Source of the DNA: Blastococcus sp. HT6-4
Lineage (GTDB): Bacteria; Actinomycetota; Actinomycetes; Mycobacteriales; Geodermatophilaceae
Assembly: GCF_039679125.1 (NCBI RefSeq)
Contig: NZ_CP155551.1
Coordinates: forward strand, 62,001 to 126,000
Length of the DNA stretch: 64,000 nt
Reading direction: 5' to 3'
Below, piece after piece: positions 35,501-44,897 of the stretch. A model generated the notes under the pieces. The model did no database searches. It saw nothing but the letters and a program-made list of their open reading frames with translations, and was not told the origin of the DNA. The position numbers were made by a program, and so were the translations under genes. Numbering within the stretch: the stretch's first letter is position 1; the number at the start of each line of letters is the position of its first letter.

Positions 35501-36517
35501 TCATTCGTGCGCGAGGCGGACGACCATCTTCCCGGTGTTCCCGCCGCGCAGCAGGTCCAGGAACGTGTCGACGGCGTCGTCCAGCCCCTCCCGCACGGTC
35601 TCCCGGACGACGAGCTGCCCGGACGTCAGCAGGTCGCCGACCTTCGCGGTGAACTCGTCGCGCAGGTCCGCGTGGTCGCCGACGATGAACCCGCGCAGGC
35701 TCAGCTTCTTCGTCACGAGCATGAACATGTTGCGCGGACCCGGCTGCGGCTCGACGGCGTTGTAGCCCGAGATCGCGCCGCACAGGGCGGCCCGGCCGAA
35801 CTCGTTGAACGCGCCGATGGCCGCCTCGAGGTGCTCGCCGCCGACGTTGTCGAAGAAGACGTCGATGCCACCGGGCGCCGCCGCCGCGAGCTGCTTCGCG
35901 ACGGGCCCGTCGTGGTAGTCGAAGGCGGCGGTGAACCCGAGCTCCCCGGTCAGCCAGCTCACCTTCTCCGGCGTGCCCGCGCTGCCGATGACCGCGGAGG
36001 CGCCGCTCAGCCTGGCGAACTGGCCGACGAGGCTGCCGACCGCGCCGGCCGCGCCGGAGACGAAGACGGCGTCGCCCTCGCGGAAGGCGGCCAGCCGGAA
36101 CAGCCCGGCGTAGGCGGTCAGCCCCGGCATGCCGAGGACGCCGAGGTGGTAGCTGGGCGGGATGCCCGGCAGCTCCGGGAGGACCCGGACGTGCGCGGCG
36201 TCGAGCACGGCGACGTCCCGCCACGCCGCGTCGGCGAGCACGAGCGCACCCTCGGGCACGTCGGGGGAGCGCGACTCGACCACCCGGCCGACCGCGCCGC
36301 CCTTCATCGTCTCGCCGATCTCCCAGCTGGCGGCGTAGGACTTCCCGGCGTTCATCCGGCCCCGCATGTACGGGTCGACGCTCATCACGAGCATCCGGAC
36401 GACCACCTGCCCCTCGGCCGGGTCGGGCCGCTCCAACTCGACCAGGCGGAAGTCGTCGGAGGTCGGCTCGCCGTGCGGCCGCGCCGCCAGCTGCCATTCA
36501 CGCGTCGTCACGGGCAC
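35501..36517 (-). CDS. Zinc-independent MDR-family NADP-dependent oxidoreductase (CurA/leukotriene reductase-like)
   Basis: The 338-residue medium-chain reductase lacks the zinc-binding Cys residues and has the signature SVDPYMRGRM, LGMPGLTAYAGLF, cofactor loop VSGAAGAVGSLVGQ, and FFDNVGGEHLEAAIGA. Members reduce alpha,beta-unsaturated ketones or aldehydes using NADPH. CAGGAT lies 7 bases before the GTG start, suggesting a leaderless transcript; a second GTG two codons on is possible. Confidence 0.92.
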   Translation of the reverse strand: MPVTTREWQLAARPHGEPTSDDFRLVELERPDPAEGQVVVRMLVMSVDPYMRGRMNAGKSYAASWEIGETMKGGAVGRVVESRSPDVPEGALVLADAAWRDVAVLDAAHVRVLPELPGIPPSYHLGVLGMPGLTAYAGLFRLAAFREGDAVFVSGAAGAVGSLVGQFARLSGASAVIGSAGTPEKVSWLTGELGFTAAFDYHDGPVAKQLAAAAPGGIDVFFDNVGGEHLEAAIGAFNEFGRAALCGAISGYNAVEPQPGPRNMFMLVTKKLSLRGFIVGDHADLRDEFTAKVGDLLTSGQLVVRETVREGLDDAVDTFLDLLRGGNTGKMVVRLAHE

Positions 36518-36594
36518 GCCCGCGATCCTGCCCCGTGCTGGTCAGGGCCGCAGCGGACGGTCCGGTCGTGCGCCGCCGGGTTGCGGGCCGGGCC

Positions 36595-36600
36595 TAGGCT
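36595..36600 (+). promoter_or_regulatory. -10 element for leaderless msrA
   Basis: TAGGCT lies 6 bases before the msrA ATG, placing the transcription start on the start codon. Confidence 0.5.
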
Positions 36601-36606
36601 CGGGGC

Positions 36607-37260
36607 ATGTTGTTCTCCCGGTTGAAGACGCAGCCCGTCCCGGCCCAGGACGCGCTGCCCGGCCGTCCCGACCCGTTGCCGCACGTGCCCGAGGTGCACG
36701 CGATCAACGGCAACCGCATCCAGCCGCCGTTCCCCGACGGCATGCAGACCGCCGTGTTCGGCGCGGGCTGCTTCTGGGGCGTGGAGAAGGTGTTCTGGGA
36801 GCTCCCGGGCGTCTACTCGACCGCGGTGGGCTACGCCGGCGGCCACACGCCGAACCCCACCTACGACGAGGTCTGCTCGGCGCGCACCGGCCACACCGAG
36901 GTCGTCCTCGTCGTCTTCGACCCGGCGCTGACCTCCTACGAGCAGCTGCTGAAGGCGTTCTGGGAGGACCACGACCCGACCCAGGGCATGCGCCAGGGCA
37001 ACGACATCGGCACCCAGTACCGCTCGGCGATTTACTACGCCTCGCCGGAGCAGGAGGCCGCCGCACGGGCCACCCGCGACGCGTACCAGGAGCGCCTGAA
37101 GGCGGCCGGCTACGGCGAGATCACCACCGAGATCGCGCCGCTGGGCGAGTTCTTCTACGCCGAGGACTACCACCAGCAGTACCTCTACAAGGTGCCGAAC
37201 GGCTACTGCCCGGTGCACTCGACCGGGGTCTCGTGCCCGGTCGGCCTGCCCGGCGTCTGA
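36607..37260 (+). CDS. msrA: Peptide methionine-S-sulfoxide reductase MsrA
   Basis: The 217-residue enzyme has the catalytic GAGCFWGVE motif near residue 54, [20 protein letters not shown] and C-terminal resolving cysteines in [13 protein letters not shown]. It reduces methionine S-sulfoxide in proteins using thioredoxin. The N-terminal extension of about 45 residues is usual for actinobacterial MsrA. A strong 25-bp hairpin follows 13 bases after the stop. Confidence 0.97.
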   Translation: MLFSRLKTQPVPAQDALPGRPDPLPHVPEVHAINGNRIQPPFPDGMQTAVFGAGCFWGVEKVFWELPGVYSTAVGYAGGHTPNPTYDEVCSARTGHTEVVLVVFDPALTSYEQLLKAFWEDHDPTQGMRQGNDIGTQYRSAIYYASPEQEAAARATRDAYQERLKAAGYGEITTEIAPLGEFFYAEDYHQQYLYKVPNGYCPVHSTGVSCPVGLPGV

Positions 37261-37273
37261 CCCGCTCCGCCCT

Positions 37274-37333
37274 GGCATAGGAGGCTATGCCTACGGTTCA
37301 GGCCCAGAAACCGTAGGCATAGCCTCCTATGCC
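37274..37333. repeat. Perfect 25-bp inverted repeat with nested palindromes between msrA and the dehalogenase gene
   Basis: The arms at 37274-37298 and 37309-37333 are exactly complementary, with a 10-base loop. Each arm itself contains GGCATAG-n4-CTATGCC, so a four-way folded form is also possible. Its base composition is more AT-rich than its surroundings. It ends 20 bases before the dehalogenase ATG. It may terminate msrA transcription, or be a mobile palindromic repeat unit. Confidence 0.85.
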
Positions 37334-37353
37334 TGGAACGTGGAGGCCGGTTC

Positions 37354-38271
37354 ATGGAGACCCTCAGGACGCCCGACGACCGCTTCGCCGACCTGCCCGA
37401 CTTCCCGTACGAGCCGAACTACGTCGAGGTCGGCGACGGCGACGGCGGCCGGCTCCGGATGGCCTACGTCGACGAGGGGCCCCGGCACGCCGAGACGGTG
37501 CTGCTGCTCCACGGCGAGCCGTCGTGGTCGTTCCTGTACCGCCACATGATCCCGGTGCTGCTCCGGGCCGAGCTGCGCGTCGTCGCGCCCGACCTGGTCG
37601 GCTTCGGCCGGTCGGACAAGCCTGTCGCGCGCGAGGACTACAGCTACGCCCGCCACGTCGGGTGGCTGCGCGAGGCGCTGTTCGACCAGCTGGACCTCTC
37701 CGCCGTCACGCTGGTCTGCCAGGACTGGGGCGGCCTGCTCGGGCTGCGCCTGGTCGGCGAGCACCCCGACCGGTTCGCCCGGGTGGTGGTCGCCAACACC
37801 GGCCTGCCGACCGGCGACCAGCGGATGAGCGAGGCGTTCCTCAACTGGCAGCGCTTCTCCCAGGAGAGCCCGGAGTTCGAGATCGGGCGGATCGTGTCGA
37901 ACGGGACGGCCGGTGAGCTGAGCCCCGAGGTCGTCGCCGCCTACGACGCGCCCTTCCCCGACGACCGGTACAAGGCCGGCGCGCGGGTGTTCCCCAGCCT
38001 GGTCCCGACCCGCCCCGACGACCCCGCGGCCGAGGCCAACCGGGCCGCCTGGGCGGTGCTCCGCGGCTTCGACCGGCCCTTCCTCACGGCCTTCTCCGAC
38101 AGCGACCCGATCACCGGCGGCGGGGAGCGCGTCTTCCAGAAGCTGGTCCCCGGCGCGCAGGGGATGCCGCACACGACGCTGGCCGGTGGCGGCCACTTCC
38201 TGCAGGAGGACGTCGGCCCGGAGCTCGCCCGCGTCGTCGCCGGCCTGATCACCGCCACGCCCCGCCCCTGA
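37354..38271 (+). CDS. Haloalkane dehalogenase (subfamily I)
   Basis: The 305-residue alpha/beta hydrolase has LLLHGEPSWSFLYRHM (oxyanion and halide-binding region), nucleophile elbow CQDWGG with Asp followed by a halide-binding Trp, a late acid in FSDSDPITGG and the catalytic His in GGGHFLQED. These match subfamily-I enzymes, which hydrolyse haloalkanes to alcohols. The ATG at 37354 has a GGAGG ribosome binding site right after the hairpin. Natural substrate is unknown. The methyltransferase gene begins 8 bases downstream. Confidence 0.93.
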   Translation: METLRTPDDRFADLPDFPYEPNYVEVGDGDGGRLRMAYVDEGPRHAETVLLLHGEPSWSFLYRHMIPVLLRAELRVVAPDLVGFGRSDKPVAREDYSYARHVGWLREALFDQLDLSAVTLVCQDWGGLLGLRLVGEHPDRFARVVVANTGLPTGDQRMSEAFLNWQRFSQESPEFEIGRIVSNGTAGELSPEVVAAYDAPFPDDRYKAGARVFPSLVPTRPDDPAAEANRAAWAVLRGFDRPFLTAFSDSDPITGGGERVFQKLVPGAQGMPHTTLAGGGHFLQEDVGPELARVVAGLITATPRP

Positions 38272-38279
38272 GTGCAGGC

Positions 38280-39410
38280 ATGGACATCCCTGCCCATGAG
38301 CTGTTCGCCGCCCTGCGGCGGGTGCCCGACGTCGAGGCGCCCGACCTGGTCGCGGTCGACGCCACCGACCGCCTGCTGCTCGACACCGCCGCCGACCTCG
38401 TCGCCGGGTGCGCCCCCGGCGAGGTCGCCGTCGTCGACGACTCCTACGGCGCCCTGACCCTCGGCCTGGTCGCCGCCCACGGCGCCACGGGGGTGCGGGT
38501 GGCCCAGGACCTGCTGGTGGGCGAGCTGGCGCTGGCCGCCAACGCCGAGCGGGTCGGCCTGGCCGGCAGCTACCGCTCGTTGCCGCTGGGTCCGGAGCTG
38601 GCCGAGGGCGCCCGGGTCGTGCTGGTCAAGGCGCCCCGGGCGCTGGACGCGCTGCGGGAGATCGCGGAGGTGTTCGCCGCGTCGGCCGCCCCCGACGTCA
38701 CCGTCCTCGTGGGCGGCCGGGTCAAGCACATGACCCACGCGATGAACGACGTCCTGGGGTCCTCGTTCGGCGAGGTGTCGGCGACGCTGGCGAGGCAGAA
38801 GTCGCGGGTCCTCGTCGCCCGGGCACCCGAGCCGGCGCCGTCGTCCTTCCCGCGGTGCCAGGTGCACCCGGACCTCGACCTCACCGTGTGCGCCCACGGG
38901 GCGGCGTTCGCCGGCACGAAGATCGACATCGGCACCCGGGCGCTGCTGCGGTCGCTGCCGGAGATGGACGGCACCGCGCGCACCGCCGTCGACCTCGGCT
39001 GCGGCACCGGGGTGCTGGCCACCCTGCTGGTCCGGAGCCGGCCGGAGCTGCGGGTGCTGGCGGTCGACCAGTCGGCGGCGGCCGTGGCCTCGGCCGCGGC
39101 GACCGCGGCCGCCAACGGCGTCGCCGACCGGGTGGACGTCGTCCGGGACGACGCGGCGGCGACGGTGGCCGACGGCAGCATCGACCTGGTGGTGTGCAAC
39201 CCGCCGTTCCACGTCGGCGCCGCCGTGGTGACGACGGCGGCCGACCGGCTCTTCGCGGCCGCGGCCCGGGTGCTGCGACCGGGCGGTGAGCTCTGGGCGG
39301 TCTACAACTCCGCGCTGCGCTACCGCCCGGTGCTCAACCGGGTGGTCGGCCCCACCCGCGTCGCCGGGCAGGACCGGAAGTTCACCGTCACGGTGTCCAA
39401 CCGTCGCTGA
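38280..39410 (+). CDS. RlmG/RsmC-like rRNA guanine-N2 methyltransferase
   Basis: The 376-residue protein has two SAM-fold domains. The N-terminal one (about 1-185) is degenerate but keeps VLVGGRVKHMTHAM, characteristic of RlmG/RsmC. The C-terminal one has VDLGCGTGVLA, the DxSxxA motif, and the base-binding NPPFHVG. RsmC and RlmG methylate a guanine in 16S or 23S rRNA; which one cannot be decided. It follows the dehalogenase gene by 8 bases and is likely cotranscribed. Confidence 0.9.
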   Translation: MDIPAHELFAALRRVPDVEAPDLVAVDATDRLLLDTAADLVAGCAPGEVAVVDDSYGALTLGLVAAHGATGVRVAQDLLVGELALAANAERVGLAGSYRSLPLGPELAEGARVVLVKAPRALDALREIAEVFAASAAPDVTVLVGGRVKHMTHAMNDVLGSSFGEVSATLARQKSRVLVARAPEPAPSSFPRCQVHPDLDLTVCAHGAAFAGTKIDIGTRALLRSLPEMDGTARTAVDLGCGTGVLATLLVRSRPELRVLAVDQSAAAVASAAATAAANGVADRVDVVRDDAAATVADGSIDLVVCNPPFHVGAAVVTTAADRLFAAAARVLRPGGELWAVYNSALRYRPVLNRVVGPTRVAGQDRKFTVTVSNRR

Positions 39411-39528
39411 ACCGTCACGGCACGGCCCCTCGCCCTGCGGCCGGATGTGAACTGCGCTTGATTCCGACGGTCGCCCGCCGAAAAGGAGAGGGACGGCGAC
39501 CGGGCCGTGCGACGGAGGAGCAGGGCAC

Positions 39529-41112
39529 ATGGGGCGATGGTTCGGTTCGACGAGGATCAGCACGCGCCTGATCGCGATCGCGCTCGCGGCGGTGATCGGG
39601 ATGGCGACGATCGCCGTCATCGGTGCACTGCACGTGCGCAGCACGATCGAGGCCGAGCAGCGGAACAAGGCCCGCTCGGCGGTCGAGACGGTGCTCGGCG
39701 TCGTGGCGTACTACGGGGCCCAGGAGGAGTCCGGCGCGCTGACCCGCCAGCAGGCGCAGACCGCCGCGATGGACGCCCTGCGCGGGCTGCGCTACTCCGG
39801 TGAGGAGTACTTCTGGGTCAACGACATGAGCCCGGCGATGGTCATGCACCCCATCAAGCCGGAGCTGGACGGCACGGACCTGTCCGCGAACGAGGACCCC
39901 ACCGGCAAGAAGCTCTTCGTCGAGATGGTCGACGTGGTCGAGCGGGACGGCTCCGGCTTCGTCGACTACATGTGGCCCAAGCCCGGTGAGGAGGAGCCCC
40001 AGGCGAAGGTGTCCTACGTCGCGGGCTACGAGCCGTGGGGCTGGGTCGTCGGCTCCGGCATCTACCTGGCCGACCTCAACGGGGCCTTCCGGGCCGAGCT
40101 GCTGACCATGGCCCTGTGGGCGGCACCGTTGATCGCCGTCATCGTCGCGCTGACCCTCGTCATCGGCCGCAGCGTCACCCGGCCGATCCGGACGATGACC
40201 GACGTCCTCACCACCGGTGACCTGACCCGACGGCTGGACGAGGGGGCCGGGCGCAACGAGCTCGACCAGCTCGCCACCGCGGTGAACACCACGCTGGACC
40301 GGGTGACCGACGTCGTGAACGAGGTCGGTCAGGCCTCGGAGCTCCTCCAGGACGCCGCGCGCACGCTGTCGTCCACCGGTGCGGCCATCTCGCAGACCGC
40401 CGAGCGGTCGCAGGGGCAGGCGGAGAGCGTCACCACGGCGGCGACCGAGGTGAGCGGCGGCATCGAGGCGGTGGCCGCCGGCGCCGAGGAGATGGGGGCC
40501 TCGATCCGCGAGATCGCCCACAACGCGGCCGAGGCCGCGCGGGTCGCGGGCAGTGCCGTCTCGGCGGCGGAGTCGACGACGGCGACGATCGCCAAGCTGG
40601 GGGAGTCCTCGGCCGAGATCGGCAACGTCGTCAAGGTGATCACGAGCATCGCGGAGCAGACCAACCTGCTGGCGCTCAACGCCACCATCGAGGCCGCCCG
40701 GGCCGGCGAGGCGGGCAAGGGCTTCGCCGTCGTGGCCAACGAGGTGAAGGAGCTGGCGCAGGAGACCGCGAAGGCCACCGAGGACATCGCCCGCCGCGTC
40801 GAGGCCATCCAGACCGACACCGGCAGCGCGGTCCACGCCATCGGCAGCGTCACCACGATCATCGCCGAGATCAACGACTACCAGACGACGATCGCCTCGG
40901 CGGTGGAGGAGCAGACGGCCACCACCAACGAGATGACGCGGGCGATCAACGACGCCGCCCGCAGCGGCCGCGGCATCGCCGACACGGTCGCCGACGTGGC
41001 CAGGGGTGCGCAGGAGACCCACGCCGGGGTCGGCGACATGCAGTCGGCCGCCACGGCCCTGGTGGAGATGTCCGAGGAGCTGCGGAAGTCGGTCGACGCG
41101 TTCCGCCGTTGA
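39529..41112 (+). CDS. Methyl-accepting chemotaxis protein with sCache_2 sensor
   Basis: The 527-residue receptor has membrane segments at about 13-35 and 190-212, a periplasmic Cache-type domain between them ([34 protein letters not shown]), a HAMP domain (to about 265) and a signalling domain. The hairpin-tip motif [20 protein letters not shown] is nearly canonical. Single-Cache domains of this type bind small carboxylates in many receptors. No other chemotaxis gene lies in the window. The ATG at 39529 follows a GGAGGA stretch at suitable distance. Confidence 0.94.
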   Translation: MGRWFGSTRISTRLIAIALAAVIGMATIAVIGALHVRSTIEAEQRNKARSAVETVLGVVAYYGAQEESGALTRQQAQTAAMDALRGLRYSGEEYFWVNDMSPAMVMHPIKPELDGTDLSANEDPTGKKLFVEMVDVVERDGSGFVDYMWPKPGEEEPQAKVSYVAGYEPWGWVVGSGIYLADLNGAFRAELLTMALWAAPLIAVIVALTLVIGRSVTRPIRTMTDVLTTGDLTRRLDEGAGRNELDQLATAVNTTLDRVTDVVNEVGQASELLQDAARTLSSTGAAISQTAERSQGQAESVTTAATEVSGGIEAVAAGAEEMGASIREIAHNAAEAARVAGSAVSAAESTTATIAKLGESSAEIGNVVKVITSIAEQTNLLALNATIEAARAGEAGKGFAVVANEVKELAQETAKATEDIARRVEAIQTDTGSAVHAIGSVTTIIAEINDYQTTIASAVEEQTATTNEMTRAINDAARSGRGIADTVADVARGAQETHAGVGDMQSAATALVEMSEELRKSVDAFRR

Positions 41113-41406
41113 CCACCACCGGCCGGGGCCCGTGGGACCGGTGCGGATCCGGAACCGATCAGCCCTCCCGTCCGCGTGATTCGGCTGTAGCCGGCCCACC
41201 GACGTGACGATGACGAGGTCGGAGCCCGGTCGCGAGGGTCGGGCTCGCCACCGGTCTGCGTCGCGGCCGTGCAACGGTGGACGTGCCCGATGGGGTGACG
41301 TGGTACCGGTCCACCGCGCCCCGGTGGCACGGGGTGGCCGATGATGTCCGAGAATGGTCAACCAGTCGGCCGGGATCGCTCCGGCCCCGCACGAGCAGAG
41401 GGCCGG
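41113..41406. other. Intergenic region, nothing recognised
   Basis: These 294 bases between the chemoreceptor and the MEDS-ATPase gene hold no convincing gene, repeat or riboswitch. An alternative start of the next gene at 41341 lies within it. Confidence 0.4.
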
Positions 41407-42414
41407 ATGCACCAGGCGGCGGACGTGGACGCGGCGGTGGCCGTCCGGTCCGCTCGCGTCCGTGCCGCCGCCGCGTGGGCCCCGCCGCCGCACACCGCCG
41501 CACTGGTCGGCTCCGACGACGAGCTGCTCGCCGGCACGCTCCCGTACGTCGAGGAGGGGTTGCACGCCGGTGACCTCGTCGTCCTGGCCTGCCCGCCCCA
41601 CACGGCCGCGCTGATCAGCGGCGCCCTGGGGGTGCGTGCCGGCGCGGTGGAGACCGATGCCCGCCTCTGCCTGCTCGACGCGTCGGTCCCCGATGCGGTG
41701 ACGGCCCTCGGCGAACTGGTGCGACGGGCGACGGGGACCGGCTCCGGCCGGCTGCGCCTCGCCGGACAGGTGCAGTTCGGGCCCGCGCCACGGAACTGGC
41801 GGGAGGGGCTGCGGTACGAGGCGGCCATGAACGAGCTGCTGTCCCGCATGCCGGTGTCGGCCCTGTGCCTGTACGACCGCCGGGTGCTGCCGGCCGACGT
41901 GATCGCCGCCGCCGGCGCCACGCACGCCTCGGTCCTCGCCGACGGGCGTTCCCGCCGCAGCGCCGGGTTCCGGGATCCCGCCGACTTCGTGCGCGAGCTG
42001 CCGCTGCCCCGCGAGGCGGTCGAGGACGCCCCGCCGGTGCTCGCGATCGAGGACGCCCCGTCGCTGGCCGGTCTGCGCCGGCACCTCCGCGTGGCCATCG
42101 GCGCGCAGGTGCGCGATGGCGACCAGGCCGCCGACCTGCACCTCGCCGCCAGCGAGATCGCGGCCAACGCCTTCCGCCACGGGGCCCGGCCGGTCTCGGC
42201 CCGGGTGTGGGCCGATGCCGAGCGGATCGTGTGCACCGTCACCGACCGGGGGCGCGGGCTCGACGTGCCGTTCGCCGGCATCCGCCCGGCCCACGGCCCC
42301 GACCTCACGCGGGGCGGCATGGGGCTGTGGCTGGCCCGCAAGCTGTGGGACCACGTCGACCTCCTCCCGGCGGCGCCCGGGCTCACCGTCCGGCTCAGCA
42401 GCCGGCTCCGCTGA
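41407..42414 (+). CDS. MEDS-domain anti-sigma-type ATPase
   Basis: The 335-residue protein has an N-terminal MEDS domain (about 25-175; HTAALVGSDDELLAGTLPYVEEGLHAGDLVVLAC) and a C-terminal HATPase_c_2 domain with N-box ASEIAANAFRHG and G-box TRGGMGLWLARKLWDHV. MEDS (methanogen/methylotroph DcmR sensory) domains occur fused to such ATPases in actinobacterial stress regulators. The ATG at 41407 has an AGAGG upstream; a longer start at 41341 is possible. The gene is followed 44 bases on by a MarR gene. Confidence 0.87.
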   Translation: MHQAADVDAAVAVRSARVRAAAAWAPPPHTAALVGSDDELLAGTLPYVEEGLHAGDLVVLACPPHTAALISGALGVRAGAVETDARLCLLDASVPDAVTALGELVRRATGTGSGRLRLAGQVQFGPAPRNWREGLRYEAAMNELLSRMPVSALCLYDRRVLPADVIAAAGATHASVLADGRSRRSAGFRDPADFVRELPLPREAVEDAPPVLAIEDAPSLAGLRRHLRVAIGAQVRDGDQAADLHLAASEIAANAFRHGARPVSARVWADAERIVCTVTDRGRGLDVPFAGIRPAHGPDLTRGGMGLWLARKLWDHVDLLPAAPGLTVRLSSRLR

Positions 42415-42445
42415 CGCACCGCGACTCCCCACCGCACCGGGCCAC

Positions 42446-42451
42446 TACGGT
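42446..42451 (+). promoter_or_regulatory. -10 element for leaderless marR-family gene
   Basis: TACGGT lies 7 bases before the GTG at 42459, favouring that start over the GTG at 42450 that overlaps the hexamer. Confidence 0.45.
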
Positions 42452-42458
42452 GAGCGAC

Positions 42459-42962
42459 GTGGAGGACGCGGTCGACCTGATCCTGGAGCAGTGGGCCCGG
42501 GAACGGCCGGATCTCGACTGCTCGCCGATGGGGATCATCGGCCGGATCACCCAGCTGCAGCGGGAGGTCCACCTCGCCCAGCGCTCCACCTTCGCCCGGC
42601 ACGGGCTCGACGCGCCGTCGTTCGACGTCCTGGCGGCCCTGCGGCGGGCGGGGGCGCCCTACCAGCTCACCCCGACCGCCCTCATGCGCACCGCGCTGGT
42701 CACCTCCGGCGCGATCACCCAGCGGCTCGACCGCCTGGAGGAGAAGGGCCTGATCACGCGCGAGCGCAGCGAGGCCGACGGGCGGGCCGTGGTGGTCACC
42801 CTGACGGCGGCCGGACGCGCGGCGCTGGATGCGGCGCTGCCCGATCACCTGGAGACCGAGCGGGAGCTGCTGAACGGGTTGTCCGACCGCGACCGGGAGC
42901 AGCTGGCCGACCTACTGCGCCGGCTGCTGGTCGCCCGGGGCCGGGTGCCGCAGCAGCCGTAG
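42459..42962 (+). CDS. MarR family transcriptional regulator
   Basis: The 167-residue winged-helix protein has the MarR pattern FDVLAALRRAGAPYQLTPTALM, a recognition helix TSGAITQRLDRLEEKGLI, and a wing RERSEADGRAVVVTLTAAG. Helices flanking it form the dimer. It lies next to no obvious transporter, so the target genes are unknown. The start is chosen from the -10 element 7 bases upstream. Confidence 0.92.
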   Translation: MEDAVDLILEQWARERPDLDCSPMGIIGRITQLQREVHLAQRSTFARHGLDAPSFDVLAALRRAGAPYQLTPTALMRTALVTSGAITQRLDRLEEKGLITRERSEADGRAVVVTLTAAGRAALDAALPDHLETERELLNGLSDRDREQLADLLRRLLVARGRVPQQP

Positions 42963-42971
42963 CGGCGCCGC

Positions 42972-44831
42972 TCACTGCAGCGCGGTCTCGGGCTCCCCGG
43001 TGCCGAGCAGGGTGCAGGAGTCCTTGCCCGCGCGCTTGGCGGTGTACATCGCCGTGTCGGCGCGGTGCAGCAGCTCCTCGGCGGTGCAGCCGGGGCCGGC
43101 GAGGGCGCCGCCGATGCTCGCCGTCACGGTGATCGCCCGGCCGGGGAGCTCCACCGGGGTCCGCAGGGCGGCGAGCAGCCGGTCGGCGACGTCCTGGAGG
43201 CGCACGCCGCCGGCGTCGGACAGCAGCAGCGCGAACTCGTCACCGCCCAGCCGGGCCACGACGTCGTCGCCGCGCACGTCGGCCGACAGCCGGCCGGCGA
43301 CGGCCAGCAGCAGCTCGTCACCGGCGGCGTGCCCCAGGGAGTCGTTCACGCTCTTGAAGTCGTCCACGTCGACGAAGAGCACCGCCGGCGGTGCGGCCGG
43401 GTCCACGGCGGCGGTGGCCTCGGCCAGCCGCTCGTTGAAGGCGGTGCGGTTGAGCAGCCCGGTCAGCGGGTCGGTGGTCGCCTGCCGACGCAGTTCGTCC
43501 TCGAAGAGCTTGCGGTCGGTCACCTCCCGCAGGTTGACCACCCAGCCGTCCAGGCCGACGGCCTCGACCTTGCCGCTGATGCGGGCCTCGACCCACCGGC
43601 TGCCACCGGCGCTGTGCCGGATGCGGATGTCGGTGTCCACGACCTGGGGCACGGTGACCGGCCCCGTCGAGACCTCCCCCGCGGCCGCGAGGGCGGCGCG
43701 GAGACGGGTCTGGTCGCGCGGGTCGGCGAGCTCGATGGCGGCGCGGCCGACGTACTCGCCGGCGGGGCGGCCGAGCAGCGACTCCGCCGCCGGGCTCATG
43801 TAGCTGATGGTCCCGTCGGTGTCGATGATCGCGATGACGTCCGCGGCGTTGGCCAGGAGCAGCTGCATGCGGGTCTGGCTGGCGACCAGGGCGGCCCGGG
43901 CGCGCTCCCGTTCCCGGTCGAGCGCCGTCAGCCGCCACAGCGCCAGCCCGGTGAGCAGCGAGCTGCCGGCGCCGAGGACGTACCCGATGCCGCCGTGCCC
44001 GACGCTCCACAGCAGCAGCAGCGCCGGGCTGATCAGGAGCGCGGCGCCGAGGCCGAGGACCCGGCTGGAGGATGCGTCCTGGGCGGAGTCCGGGCGCGTG
44101 CCCATGGCGGCGACCGAGGGGTGCCGCGCCGAGAGGGTGATCGCCGCGACCGCCAGCAGCGGCAGGGGGTCCAGCAGCGGGTTCTCGCGCAGCGGCCCGA
44201 GGAGCATGCGTCCGGCGTAGCCGGCGACGACGAGGACGGCGGCCGCGAGGAGCGCCGTCGTGCTCACCGAGCGGCGGCCGCGGGCGACGGCCAGCGGGAT
44301 GCAGACGATGAGCAGGACGGCGGTGATCAGCGGGGTGCCGATGTCGACCTCGACGGCGTCGTGGGACACCGTGTGCCGGTCACCCCGGATGGCGAGGACC
44401 GCGAGCCCGGTGGCCAGCAGCAGCGTGCCGGTGTCCGCGAGGGCCGCCCAGTCGCGCCGGCGCCGTCCGCCCCGGAGGACACCGATCGCGGCGACGACCA
44501 GCCCGGTGTAGGCGGCGACGTCCAGCCCGGACTCCAGGGCGCCGAGCACGCCGGGGAGCACGCCCGCCATCGCGAGGGCCTCGACGGCGCTGCTGGCGGC
44601 GAAGCAGAGCAGGGCCGCGCCCAGTGCCCGCCAGGTCAGGACGAGCGGCGCCCGGTGGTGGCGCAGGGCGGAGCGGACACCCGCCACGCCGAGCAGGAAG
44701 ACCGGCACCTCGGCGGCCGGTCGCCACGGGCCCAGGGGCACGGCGGTCACGACGACGGCGACCACGGCCACGACCAGGGCGGCGTGCAGCCAGGCGGCGC
44801 GGGCGGACGCCCACGTGGCGGAGGTGGTCAC
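42972..44831 (-). CDS. Membrane PAS-GGDEF diguanylate cyclase
   Basis: The 619-residue protein has about nine hydrophobic segments in its first 310 residues, a PAS domain (about 325-450; ADVIAIIDTDGTISYMSPAAE) and a GGDEF domain (about 460-615). The signature RLGGDEF is intact and an inhibitory RGDD (RxxD) site precedes it by five residues, so it should be an active, product-inhibited cyclase. The GTG at 44831 is used; an in-frame start at 44882 would add 17 polar residues. Confidence 0.92.
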   Translation of the reverse strand: MTTSATWASARAAWLHAALVVAVVAVVVTAVPLGPWRPAAEVPVFLLGVAGVRSALRHHRAPLVLTWRALGAALLCFAASSAVEALAMAGVLPGVLGALESGLDVAAYTGLVVAAIGVLRGGRRRRDWAALADTGTLLLATGLAVLAIRGDRHTVSHDAVEVDIGTPLITAVLLIVCIPLAVARGRRSVSTTALLAAAVLVVAGYAGRMLLGPLRENPLLDPLPLLAVAAITLSARHPSVAAMGTRPDSAQDASSSRVLGLGAALLISPALLLLWSVGHGGIGYVLGAGSSLLTGLALWRLTALDRERERARAALVASQTRMQLLLANAADVIAIIDTDGTISYMSPAAESLLGRPAGEYVGRAAIELADPRDQTRLRAALAAAGEVSTGPVTVPQVVDTDIRIRHSAGGSRWVEARISGKVEAVGLDGWVVNLREVTDRKLFEDELRRQATTDPLTGLLNRTAFNERLAEATAAVDPAAPPAVLFVDVDDFKSVNDSLGHAAGDELLLAVAGRLSADVRGDDVVARLGGDEFALLLSDAGGVRLQDVADRLLAALRTPVELPGRAITVTASIGGALAGPGCTAEELLHRADTAMYTAKRAGKDSCTLLGTGEPETALQ

Positions 44832-44897
44832 ACTTCTGTCATCGGCCGGCTGCGGGCGGGGGGCGACCCGGTTCACCCGCACGGGGGGTACCCGGGA

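Noticed and set aside
35482..35512. Direct repeat of GCTCATTCGTGC
   Set aside because: One copy is just the end of the MDR gene; the repeat is only 12 bases and probably a small local duplication without function.
39380..39420. Palindrome and direct repeats of ACCGTCACGG at the end of the RlmG-like gene
   Set aside because: Most of it lies inside the coding end (VTVSN) and is short; chance in GC-rich DNA is adequate.
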